Shown: one piece after another, positions 1-6,526 of the stretch | Position numbering within the stretch: the first letter of the stretch is position 1 | How the letters are laid out: every line of letters begins with the position of its first letter | Source: Candidatus Yonathbacteria bacterium RIFCSPHIGHO2_01_FULL_51_10 | Lineage (GTDB): Bacteria; Patescibacteriota; Minisyncoccia; Phycocordibacterales; UBA1539_B | Reading direction: 5' to 3' | Assembly: GCA_001823505.1 (NCBI GenBank) | Contig: MHUS01000011.1 | Coordinates: 1-12,625 of the forward strand | Length of the DNA: 12,625 bases | Translations under genes and position numbers: made by a program | Notes under the pieces: generated by a model | The model's database searches: none | What the model was told of the DNA's origin: nothing | The model's input: the letters and a program-made list of their open reading frames with translations, nothing else

Positions 1-960
1 ACTTGATGGAACCGCGCAGTAAACGGCGGTCTTCTCTACTCCACTCCATACGCACTTTTCAGGCAATGTGGTAAATGGGGCTCGGCTTGTGGCGCCAGTC
101 GCGAGGGTGTAATAGTTTGTCTGCATACTCCCCGGGGTGCTCTCGGAGTAGACAATAGTTTTGCCGTCAGGGGAAAGGATCCCCGTGAGGCCTGTTTTTC
201 CACTCAAAACAATTTTCGGGGAGAATGTCGCGGTGCTCATGGTGGAGATCGATCCCGAGATACGAGCAGAAGGTTTGGTCGTGAAAGTCAGTGTCGTTGG
301 ATTCACCCAAGCGACGAGCCATTCTCGTAGCGGAGAAGTAAAAACACTTTTCTGGGTTTTCCCGTCGAGGGTTGTTGTGTAACCTGTGGCTCCTTGAGGT
401 GTTTTTACAAGAAAGAATGCTTTTGTTTTATCGGGTGATACTGTAAAGGCGGAAATATTATCAGGGAGAGCGGTATGGACCCCGGAAGAAAGATGCTCAG
501 TCGCGGTTTTTATGGTACTGCTGTCTCCTGTCCATTGCATTACCACATCACTTCCCCCTCTTCCCCAAAATGACTGGTAGATGGTTGGCTCAGTAGAGCT
601 TGAGATTGTTGTTGGTGTGGTATTGGGAAGGAACAATTGAGAGACATGACCAAGAGCGCGTTCCTGATAATACACCATCGTGTTGCCGGCACTGTCGGTA
701 TCAACAGCAAATCCGGAAACAGGCGTCGTGGTCAGTTGTTTTAAAACAGGGGCACCATCCGTTGACAGGACAGTATTCGTCGAAGGGTCAATTGCAGGGT
801 CCCCTTGCGATGTGCTTGGAGATGGTTTACCAAATCCAAAAAATGATTGGAGACCACTCGGTGTGCCGGTGTCTGCTTGGCGAGTAAAGAAAAGATATGC
901 CCCTCCCCCGATGGCAATGAGAGCAACAATGATCCCGGCGATAATAAATGTTTTTTTCAT
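1..960 (-). CDS. Membrane-anchored beta-propeller-like protein, C-terminus beyond window edge
   Basis: An uninterrupted reading frame starts at the ATG at 958-960 and leaves the window at base 1, giving 320 visible residues without a stop. The N-terminus (MKKTFIIAGIIVALIAIGGG, about residues 4-26) is one hydrophobic segment, so the protein is probably an inner-membrane anchor with the rest outside the cytoplasm. A low-complexity Ser/Thr/Pro linker follows at about residues 40-55. The body contains SPDKTKAFF and, near residue 262, SPDGKTIVYS, which are typical of WD40-like/PD40 beta-propeller blades as in TolB-type proteins. It starts 6 bases after the stop of the pilin gene, so it is probably co-transcribed with it. 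A structural or scaffolding role at the cell surface is inference. The family name is uncertain because blade number and C-terminus cannot be seen. No Shine-Dalgarno motif is visible before the ATG. Confidence 0.85.
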   Translation of the reverse strand, partial: MKKTFIIAGIIVALIAIGGGAYLFFTRQADTGTPSGLQSFFGFGKPSPSTSQGDPAIDPSTNTVLSTDGAPVLKQLTTTPVSGFAVDTDSAGNTMVYYQERALGHVSQLFLPNTTPTTISSSTEPTIYQSFWGRGGSDVVMQWTGDSSTIKTATEHLSSGVHTALPDNISAFTVSPDKTKAFFLVKTPQGATGYTTTLDGKTQKSVFTSPLREWLVAWVNPTTLTFTTKPSARISGSISTMSTATFSPKIVLSGKTGLTGILSPDGKTIVYSESTPGSMQTNYYTLATGATSRAPFTTLPEKCVWSGVEKTAVYCAVPSS

Positions 961-966
961 AAATAA

Positions 967-1800
967 TTAGTAGACAACATGCCAATGCGCCCCGTTGTTG
1001 TTTGTGTTTGCGCCGAGCGTTTCGTAGGTATATGATCCACCACCCTTTGAAACACGCGTTCCATTGGCAGGAGAGGCAGAATTTCCCGTAAGGTATGTGT
1101 TGAGTTGTGAGGAATCACGGATGTCGACGATAGCCTTGCCTGGCCCATGGGAAGAATGGAGCCAATATTCTGTCCCTCCGGTAATCACAGGGCTGCAATT
1201 GCATCCTGAGGCGAGGTTTCTCACGCCACTTATTGCGGAATCCCCAAGCTGGTAGACGCTTGTGCATCCTTTTTGCCCGATCGTTTTGCAGTTGCCACTA
1301 TTGATGCTTACTCCGGAGATGCCGGTAAGTTGGTTACGCCATTGGCTGTCATCAAACCACGCTTGTCCCGCTTGTGCTGTCGGAGCAGCCCCCGCAGTAC
1401 CAGCCACAGTGCCCTCCTCCGGAGCGCTCGTGACCGCCGGCGCCGGGGTAAAGGTAAGGCTGATCGTGGTAAGACTTGGGTTGATGATGGTGAGTACGAT
1501 CCATGAAAGTGCGATGATAATGAGTCCGGTAAGCGCCCCCCAAATATCATGCTTCCCTTCTTTGTTCAAAGATTCATTCGCCGGAGACGCAATAAGCTTG
1601 ACCCCGCCGATGACGATCATGACGACGGCAAGGATGATGGCAACGCCAATAAGAAGCTTGTAGATCGCCGGGCCGTATTGCGCGAATGTTATCGGCCCTG
1701 AAGGGATCCCCGGCAAGGAGACCATCGGGGTGTACCCAACATCGGCAGCATACGAGAAAAACGGAGCAAGCGTCATTCCTCCAAGGATCATTGCGCGCAT
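967..1800 (-). CDS. VirB2/TrbC-like pilin fused to a C-terminal M15/LAS peptidase-like domain
   Basis: This 277-residue protein has two parts. Residues 1-19 look like a signal peptide (ending SYAA). Residues 47-70 and 86-107 are two membrane helices joined by a polar loop (IGGVKLIASPANES, then KEGKHDIWGAL), the usual layout of the VirB2/TrbC-like pilins of CPR bacteria. After an Ala/Thr/Pro linker (118-147), residues 150-277 resemble LAS-type (peptidase M15, D-Ala-D-Ala carboxypeptidase-like) domains. Visible there are VITGGTE at 205-211, SSHGPGKAIVD at 216-226 and a terminal GAHWHV. The proposed metal ligands are H218, D226 and H272 or H274. The His-Asp spacing is one residue longer than the classical SxHxxGxAxD, and no obvious catalytic Glu precedes HWH, so enzyme activity is uncertain. 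C171, C179, C200 and C202 could form disulfides. I chose the ATG at 1800 because GAAGG lies 7 bases upstream and the signal peptide starts there; a frame-open ATG at 1833 and a TTG at 1881 are less likely. Confidence 0.8.
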   Translation of the reverse strand: MRAMILGGMTLAPFFSYAADVGYTPMVSLPGIPSGPITFAQYGPAIYKLLIGVAIILAVVMIVIGGVKLIASPANESLNKEGKHDIWGALTGLIIIALSWIVLTIINPSLTTISLTFTPAPAVTSAPEEGTVAGTAGAAPTAQAGQAWFDDSQWRNQLTGISGVSINSGNCKTIGQKGCTSVYQLGDSAISGVRNLASGCNCSPVITGGTEYWLHSSHGPGKAIVDIRDSSQLNTYLTGNSASPANGTRVSKGGGSYTYETLGANTNNNGAHWHVVY

Positions 1801-1807
1801 GGTTATA

Positions 1808-1812
1808 CCTTC
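1808..1812 (-). promoter_or_regulatory. Shine-Dalgarno site for the pilin gene
   Basis: GAAGG on the minus strand ends 7 bases before the ATG at 1798-1800. It is the only well-placed Shine-Dalgarno motif I could find in the leftward cluster. It decides the start of the pilin gene over the upstream in-frame ATG at 1831-1833 and TTG at 1879-1881, neither of which has such a motif. Confidence 0.6.
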
Positions 1813-1837
1813 AAGCAGTGGGAAGAATTTCATATGA

Positions 1838-2959
1838 TCAAAAAGTTTGAGACGAGCTCTTCCCTCCCAGTCCGACCCCAAGCATCATGTTCCCAAGTTG
1901 CTCCATGTTTGCAGAGTTTTGGGCACCAAATGAAAGGGAGATCGTTTTTGCTGCGGTGTCATTATTGATAAGGGTCAGGCGATTCGGGCCGTATTCTCCC
2001 GAAAGACCGGAATTAGGAGAAAGGGTTGCGGTGAGAAGCGGAGCACCATTGGCGGTCCATCGATAGAGGATCTTTCCCGCGATCCAGTCTGCAAGTGGAG
2101 CAAAATAGGGCTCAATGTGGACCGTGAGTTCATTTCCTGCCGTTAAAACATTGGCACCCAATGCGGATTGATAGGTGACTCCTTCAAGGGGGAGCTCTTG
2201 ATAGAGAAGCGGCTGTGGGTTCGTGGAAGCGATCGTGACACTTTTCTTTGCCGAGAATGAGCCATCAAGCGAGGTCGCGGTCACCTCGATGATGGTGTTT
2301 CCTCCATGATCAAATGCTTGCGGCACGGTAACCGTAGAAGCTCCATACCCCGATATCTCAGGAACGACAAGACCATTTTTCCTCCACTGGTACACGAAGC
2401 TCTTTGGGGATAGAGATGTCCCTTGGATCGTAGACACAACACGGAGCCCTGCGCGAGGCGAAGGGAGTGCCTTCCCGCGGTAGAATGGCGGTGTATACGT
2501 ATCCGCCTCCCAATCAAGCACGATCACCAGAGGACGGAAGACGAATGTTTTACCGATAAAGATGCCGTCAAGTGTTGTCACCGATGCCGTTACGGTTGAG
2601 ACAGTCCCCAATCCCCCCGTGGAGAACGTGAGTGTTTTCTGGCCACGCCCGCTACCGACACTTTTCCCGTTGAGTGTCCAGCTTATGGACGCCGTGCTTA
2701 AGTCGGCAAGACTGCTCGTCAAGGTGATGCTCGCCTGTTCGTTAGGGCCCGGTATTTCCGGGGTTATCTGTGCGCCGATGCTCCCCTTCACGCTCGCCGT
2801 ACGGATCTCGTCCGGGGTCGGGATGCCGGATGCTATTGAATCAAGAAGGGCTGCCGCGGGGTCGGCGGTTTGAGCACCAACAAAAAGAGGAATCGCTAAA
2901 CTTGCCGCGATAAGTGTGGAGATGGCAAAAAAATACTTTGAACGACGGGTAGTGATCAT
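1838..2959 (-). CDS. Secreted protein with three tandem Ig-like repeats
   Basis: This 373-residue protein has an N-terminal signal peptide (basic TTRRSK, hydrophobic core about 9-27, likely cleavage near GAQ at 28-30). The rest is beta-rich and built from three Ig/PKD-like units. Each carries the same W-x-x-N-G signature: SWTLNG (W94), QWRKNG (W192) and RWTANG (W301). The first two are each followed by a conserved TxLDG turn (TTLDG near 128-132, TSLDG near 229-233). This resembles internal duplication of an Ig-like domain. No second membrane helix or sorting motif is seen. It lies between the VirB4 ATPase gene (80-base gap, with a likely promoter) and the pilin gene (37-base gap), so a role as surface adhesin or pilus-associated protein is plausible but inferred. 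I do not recognise a named family. The stop is TGA at 1838-1840. Confidence 0.85.
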   Translation of the reverse strand: MITTRRSKYFFAISTLIAASLAIPLFVGAQTADPAAALLDSIASGIPTPDEIRTASVKGSIGAQITPEIPGPNEQASITLTSSLADLSTASISWTLNGKSVGSGRGQKTLTFSTGGLGTVSTVTASVTTLDGIFIGKTFVFRPLVIVLDWEADTYTPPFYRGKALPSPRAGLRVVSTIQGTSLSPKSFVYQWRKNGLVVPEISGYGASTVTVPQAFDHGGNTIIEVTATSLDGSFSAKKSVTIASTNPQPLLYQELPLEGVTYQSALGANVLTAGNELTVHIEPYFAPLADWIAGKILYRWTANGAPLLTATLSPNSGLSGEYGPNRLTLINNDTAAKTISLSFGAQNSANMEQLGNMMLGVGLGGKSSSQTF

Positions 2960-2976
2960 GAGTGCTGTTTACCTAA

Positions 2977-2985
2977 AGTATACCA
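2977..2985 (-). promoter_or_regulatory. Extended -10 promoter element before the Ig-like protein gene
   Basis: The minus strand reads TGGTATACT, a TGn extended -10 with a 5/6 match to TATAAT, in the 81-base gap between the ATPase gene and the Ig-like gene. The expected transcription start is near 2970, about 11 bases before the ATG at 2959. No good -35 box is seen. It could give the downstream surface genes (Ig-like protein, pilin, propeller protein) a separate internal promoter. Confidence 0.5.
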
Positions 2986-3040
2986 GAAACAACGCCATGA
3001 AACACCATAATGACCTGTGAATTACGCGCCGGAGACAGCA

Positions 3041-4864
3041 TTAGTTCCCCGTGCTTGCCATGGAGAGCTCTTGCTTTGCTTTTTTTATCGCGAGGATCTG
3101 CGAAGGGTCTGAGGTGATGATCTGCTCTTCAGTGTAGGAGGCGATGACCTTAATGGCGACGTGCTTGAGTCCCGCAAAGAAGATCCCTTCCCCTACTCCC
3201 GCTTCAAGGAGGAGGTACTTCTCTTCGTCCGTCAAATTAAAGACTTTTTGGAGGGTATCGATGGCGGTTGGAGATTGTTTGAGAAGGACCTGGATCGATG
3301 AGTTCGTGATGATCGGGATACCATACGGAGATCTGAGGAAGTCGCCCACATCTTGGGTGATGGTGGCAAGACCAAGGTAGTACTTACGGCCGCGTTTTGC
3401 CAAACTAAAGAGGAATGACGCCGTGTCATCTGATTTCATCATGATCCACGCCTCATCCACCACCAAAAGACGCTTCTTGAGGTTGCGGCGTACGGCGTTC
3501 CAGATGTAATGCATGACAAGATACATCGCCACAGGCTTCAGGTCATCCTCCATGTCGCGGATGGAGAAAACCACGAACTTCTTGTTGATGTCGACGTTAC
3601 TCGGTTGATTGAGGAACCCGGACCAGCTTCCCTTAGTGAACTTTGTGAGCTTCTGGAGGATGCTTCCCGCTCCTTCCATCCCCGCCAAAACAAGCTCGAA
3701 GTCAGAAAGAAGCGGCGGCTCAATGGATGAGAAGTCGGTTTCCGTGCCGATGTCTTTGAGGGCGTACGTTTCCGTGATCGCGCGGTCAATGATCGCGTCT
3801 TCTTCGGGGGTGAGGCCGCCTAACATGATGCGGAAGAGGCCCACGAGGTTGATCGTATTGGAGCGGAGCACGTCGGCGGGGGTTTCATCCGGGCCGACGG
3901 GAGGCAGGTCAAACGGGTTGATGTGGTGCTCGGAGTTAAGGGACACATTGAAATATCGCCCCCCGGTCGCTTCTGCGAGATATTCATATTCACGTTCAGG
4001 GTCAATGACGATAACGTCGGTGTCGAACATAAGCGAGCGAAGGATCTCAAGCTTTGTGGCGAATGATTTACCCGAGCCTGACTTTGCAAAGATGATGGAG
4101 TTGTAGTTCTCAAGAGAGAATCGGTCAAAGAGTACGAGGGATGCGTTGTGACGGTTGATGCCGTAGAGGATGCCGTTGTCTGAGGTGAGGTCGAATGATA
4201 CAAAAGGGAAAATACTTGAGAGGGGTTCTGAGTTGAGCTTGGTATTAACCCCGAGCTCGTCTTTGTTGACCGGCAAGATGCTGCGGAACCCTTCTGACTG
4301 CTGGAAGAGTGCCGGGCGGACGTACACCATATGGGACTCGAGGATCGAGCGCATCTCCCCTTCCGCTTTCCTCAGGTCTTCTTCGTCATCACCATACAAT
4401 GCAATGTAAATACCGACATCAAAGATCTTTTCCTGGGCCTGCTGAAGGCGGTCGCGGAGATCCTCTAAGTCTTGATATGCGGTATCAAGCTTGGGGTCGC
4501 GCACAAATCCACGTTCGGCACGGTCATTGATGGTGCTTTGAACACCGGCGACCTTCTTCTGGAATTGCTTCAATATCTCGGCCGTGTCTACGGGGTGTAC
4601 AAAGATCGCGATGTCAAAGACGCGGCCGAGGTTGATGATGGGAGAGAACCAGCTATCCGAGAGGGTGCGTGGGTATGAGGTGATAAAGAATGAACGAACC
4701 AGCTTCTCCCCCAACGCGATCTCTTTGGACCCGATCTTGAGCGCCGAAGGAGCGATGATGTCCTCAAGCCCCAAGCTGCTATCAGCAAGCAGTTCGCTCG
4801 GGATCACGGAAGCGATAGGATCCGCCATAGCGTCTTTCTTTTTGAAAATATCCAGAATACTCAT
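3041..4864 (-). CDS. virB4: VirB4/TraC-family type IV secretion ATPase
   Basis: This 607-residue P-loop ATPase probably powers substrate transfer or pilus assembly at the inner face of the membrane. The Walker A motif is AKSGSGKS at 260-267 (K266, S267). The Walker B motif is RLLVVDEAW at 465-473 (D470, E471). A TITQD motif at 501-505 fits the downstream polar motif of this family. The segments VIVIDPEREY (285-294) and HHINPFDL (313-320) are also typical of VirB4/TraC proteins. The N-terminal 230 residues include a helical, highly charged stretch (about 95-175). Canonical VirB4 proteins are longer and begin with a separate N-terminal domain. Here that domain appears to be encoded by the preceding gene, whose stop overlaps this ATG (ATGA at 4861-4864), suggesting translational coupling. 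PrgI just upstream strengthens the T4SS assignment. I see no missing catalytic residue. Confidence 0.95.
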   Translation of the reverse strand: MSILDIFKKKDAMADPIASVIPSELLADSSLGLEDIIAPSALKIGSKEIALGEKLVRSFFITSYPRTLSDSWFSPIINLGRVFDIAIFVHPVDTAEILKQFQKKVAGVQSTINDRAERGFVRDPKLDTAYQDLEDLRDRLQQAQEKIFDVGIYIALYGDDEEDLRKAEGEMRSILESHMVYVRPALFQQSEGFRSILPVNKDELGVNTKLNSEPLSSIFPFVSFDLTSDNGILYGINRHNASLVLFDRFSLENYNSIIFAKSGSGKSFATKLEILRSLMFDTDVIVIDPEREYEYLAEATGGRYFNVSLNSEHHINPFDLPPVGPDETPADVLRSNTINLVGLFRIMLGGLTPEEDAIIDRAITETYALKDIGTETDFSSIEPPLLSDFELVLAGMEGAGSILQKLTKFTKGSWSGFLNQPSNVDINKKFVVFSIRDMEDDLKPVAMYLVMHYIWNAVRRNLKKRLLVVDEAWIMMKSDDTASFLFSLAKRGRKYYLGLATITQDVGDFLRSPYGIPIITNSSIQVLLKQSPTAIDTLQKVFNLTDEEKYLLLEAGVGEGIFFAGLKHVAIKVIASYTEEQIITSDPSQILAIKKAKQELSMASTGN

Positions 4865-5493
4865 GCTTTGACGGGCTTTTCCACTTCGCCCGGATTAAAG
4901 ATCTTGTAGTAAAGCTCGGTAACGGCCTCGGTCCCCAAGGGCTCCACGCGCACCCCGGTACGCCCGAGGCCTTGGCGCACGATATTTGCGCGCTGTTCGA
5001 GCTGAGAACGCGACTCCTCAAACGCTTCGTCACTGAGTTCTTGCGCTGTTTGCTTCTGTTCTCCTCCACGGAGCCCGCGCATGATGCCCTGTATCGGCGC
5101 GGCGAGTCCTCCATACGGAACAATAACAAAGAATGTTTTTGTCATGATACCCTGGTTCTCGGTCAATTTTCGCACGTAGTCTATGTATTCTTTGATCTGA
5201 ATACGCATCATTTCATTTGTTTCTTGGCCGAGGCGGTCTGATAGGGTGGAAAGATAGGGGCGAATGTCCAAGCGGCGTGACTGAATGAAGATCTGCACTG
5301 AAAAATCGAGACTGTTAAGGAAATTTTGGAACTGCATGATGATCGCCATTTGCTCATCAGATGACTTGAGCGCGAAGTTGACGGAAGAAGCCAACAGGAT
5401 CAGGCGCAATTCGCCGTTCTTTAAGATCACGATACCATCGCGGATCTCTTTGATGGGGATGAATTCCTGTGCTGATTTTGAAGAAATTGCCAT
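4861..5493 (-). CDS. VirB4/TraC N-terminal-domain-like protein
   Basis: This 210-residue soluble protein has no signal peptide and no membrane helix. It starts with IKEIRDGIVILKNGELRLI (about 14-32), a beta-rich opening like the N-terminal domain of VirB4/TraC ATPases. This is followed by a segment about VNFALKSSDEQM and a hydrophobic region LDFSVQIFIQSRRLDI (62-77). A helical, charged region follows, then a Gln/Glu-rich stretch (about 143-170). It carries no Walker motifs. The gene begins 3 bases after prgI and its TGA overlaps the ATG of the ATPase gene. The order PrgI, N-terminal piece, ATPase matches what one would expect if a VirB4 gene had been divided in two. The inferred role is to contact the membrane and PrgI and to partner with the ATPase. 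The family match is from recall of sequence character, not from a search. Confidence 0.8.
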   Translation of the reverse strand: MAISSKSAQEFIPIKEIRDGIVILKNGELRLILLASSVNFALKSSDEQMAIIMQFQNFLNSLDFSVQIFIQSRRLDIRPYLSTLSDRLGQETNEMMRIQIKEYIDYVRKLTENQGIMTKTFFVIVPYGGLAAPIQGIMRGLRGGEQKQTAQELSDEAFEESRSQLEQRANIVRQGLGRTGVRVEPLGTEAVTELYYKIFNPGEVEKPVKA

Positions 5494-5496
5494 ACG

Positions 5497-5919
5497 TTAA
5501 TTTTCTGATTTTTTCCCCACATCAAGGCTCCACGACGCGTTGCTTAATTTTCCATGAGAAACCCCGGGGACGGAAAGGAGGGGTGCTCGTTTGCGGATCG
5601 TATCAAATGGTTGTGCCTGCGCGGGGGTCTGTGGAGATTTCTTCCATGTATACAGTTTGCCCCGGAAATAGTATTTTACGGCCGACTCAAGCACTTCGGC
5701 AAATGGCCGGCCGAATTTCTCCTTTGGGTAGAATGCGAGCGCCAAGCCGAGACCGGCAAATGCTAATCCAATAAGCATGTTGAACGGGAAAAAGTGGACA
5801 ATCACGTATGCTGCGTACCCCGTTCCTCCCCCACCAAGAAGAAAGAGGAATTGTTTCCAAGTAAAAGGACCGATGACTTTATCCTCAAAGTCGATGAATT
5901 GAGGAACGTGAAACTCCAT
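5497..5919 (-). CDS. prgI: PrgI family protein (VirB3-like T4SS inner-membrane component)
   Basis: This 140-residue membrane protein opens with VPQFIDFEDKVIGPFTWKQF (residues 5-24), the hallmark start of PrgI-family proteins found next to VirB4 in Gram-positive and CPR type IV secretion loci. Two membrane helices follow (about 22-42 and 46-64), then FYPKEKFGRPF (63-73), also typical. The remaining cytoplasmic tail is hydrophilic, with a Pro/Gln patch at about 95-105. PrgI is thought to act like VirB3, holding the VirB4 motor at the inner membrane. The next gene starts 3 bases after this stop. A likely extended -10 element ends 6 bases before the ATG, so the mRNA may start at the ATG itself. 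Confidence 0.92.
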   Translation of the reverse strand: MEFHVPQFIDFEDKVIGPFTWKQFLFLLGGGGTGYAAYVIVHFFPFNMLIGLAFAGLGLALAFYPKEKFGRPFAEVLESAVKYYFRGKLYTWKKSPQTPAQAQPFDTIRKRAPLLSVPGVSHGKLSNASWSLDVGKKSEN

Positions 5920-5925
5920 AGAGAA

Positions 5926-5934
5926 AGTATATCA
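5926..5934 (-). promoter_or_regulatory. Extended -10 element directly upstream of prgI
   Basis: TGATATACT on the minus strand lies in the 38-base gap before prgI. The last T of the -10 hexamer is 6 bases before the A of the ATG (5919), so the predicted transcription start falls on or next to the start codon. No clear -35 box is present. The same 9-mer occurs at 10765-10773 at the head of the cluster. Confidence 0.45.
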
Positions 5935-5957
5935 CATCATCCGCGCACCACGACGCA

Positions 5958-6506
5958 CTATGCTGTGGGTTCGCGGTAGGGATCCGCGCCTGCGGATGAG
6001 CCGGGTGATGGTGGCATGGAGGGTGCGTTGCCGGTGGACGATGGCATGGTGAACACACGCTTGAGCTTCTCCTCAAAGATACTCGCGGGCATGTCTGCCG
6101 GTGCAGGAGTAGGCGGAGGCGTGGGAGGGGTCGGTACGACGTAGGTGGTTGGGGTGGCAGACACGGAGCTTTCTGCGGCAAGTTCTTTTTCGCAGAGCTC
6201 TTTTAGTGACGCACGCGTCACAGGATGCACAAGCGCAAGCGTGTCAGCAGAGATCTTTTGGGCGAGTTCCTCCGTCAGCCCAAGTCGCTCTCGTACTTCC
6301 GTGACGTAATCTTCTTCATGAGAAAGCCCGACAAGGACAAGGATAAACTCAAGGAGTAGCCCGCCTGACTGCTCTTCGTTCAATTCGTTTTGGGAAGCAA
6401 TATTTTTTACCGGGTCTGCCCATGATGCACCTGTCACGTAGTCATGCGCGGCCTGGGGAAGAAGGGCGATGCGGTCTTTTATGAGAGTAAGTGTTTCAGG
6501 GTTCAT
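5958..6506 (-). CDS. Small helical protein with Pro-rich linker, unknown function, T4SS-associated
   Basis: This 182-residue protein has no signal peptide. Residues 1-115 are predicted mostly helical (MNPETLTLIKDRIALLP, then a hydrophobic helix LLEFILVLVG at 51-60, then acidic helices to about 112). Residues 118-140 are a Pro/Thr/Ala-rich linker. A short helix, SIFEEKLKRVF, lies at 142-152, and the tail ends DPYREPTA. The hydrophobic helix is short and flanked by acidic residues, so it is more likely a buried helix than a membrane span. The gene lies between the VirB6-tail gene (20-base gap) and prgI (38-base gap). I associate similar small proteins with CPR type IV secretion or pilus loci, but know no function. 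A cytoplasmic adaptor is a guess. The stop codon is TAG. Confidence 0.8.
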   Translation of the reverse strand: MNPETLTLIKDRIALLPQAAHDYVTGASWADPVKNIASQNELNEEQSGGLLLEFILVLVGLSHEEDYVTEVRERLGLTEELAQKISADTLALVHPVTRASLKELCEKELAAESSVSATPTTYVVPTPPTPPPTPAPADMPASIFEEKLKRVFTMPSSTGNAPSMPPSPGSSAGADPYREPTA

Positions 6507-6526
6507 GGTGTTAATGGACAGCTTTA

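Noticed and set aside
1801..1881. Alternative pilin starts at ATG 1833 and TTG 1881
   Set aside because: Neither has a Shine-Dalgarno motif, the TTG overlaps the preceding gene, and the signal peptide begins at 1800, where GAAGG is correctly spaced.
2960..3040. Possible hairpin TGCTGT...ACAGCA across the gap between the ATPase and Ig-like genes
   Set aside because: A 6-base stem with a loop of about 65 bases and no T-run is not a credible terminator or regulatory fold.
3609..4106. Rightward open frame of 165 residues opposite the VirB4 ATPase
   Set aside because: It is antisense to the Walker A region of a well-supported ATPase and shows no recognisable domain or start signal.
4861..4864. 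VirB4 split as a frameshift artefact or programmed frameshift
   Set aside because: The junction is a clean ATGA stop-start overlap, no slippery heptamer is visible, and both protein ends look natural (hydrophilic C-terminus, MSILDIFKKK start).
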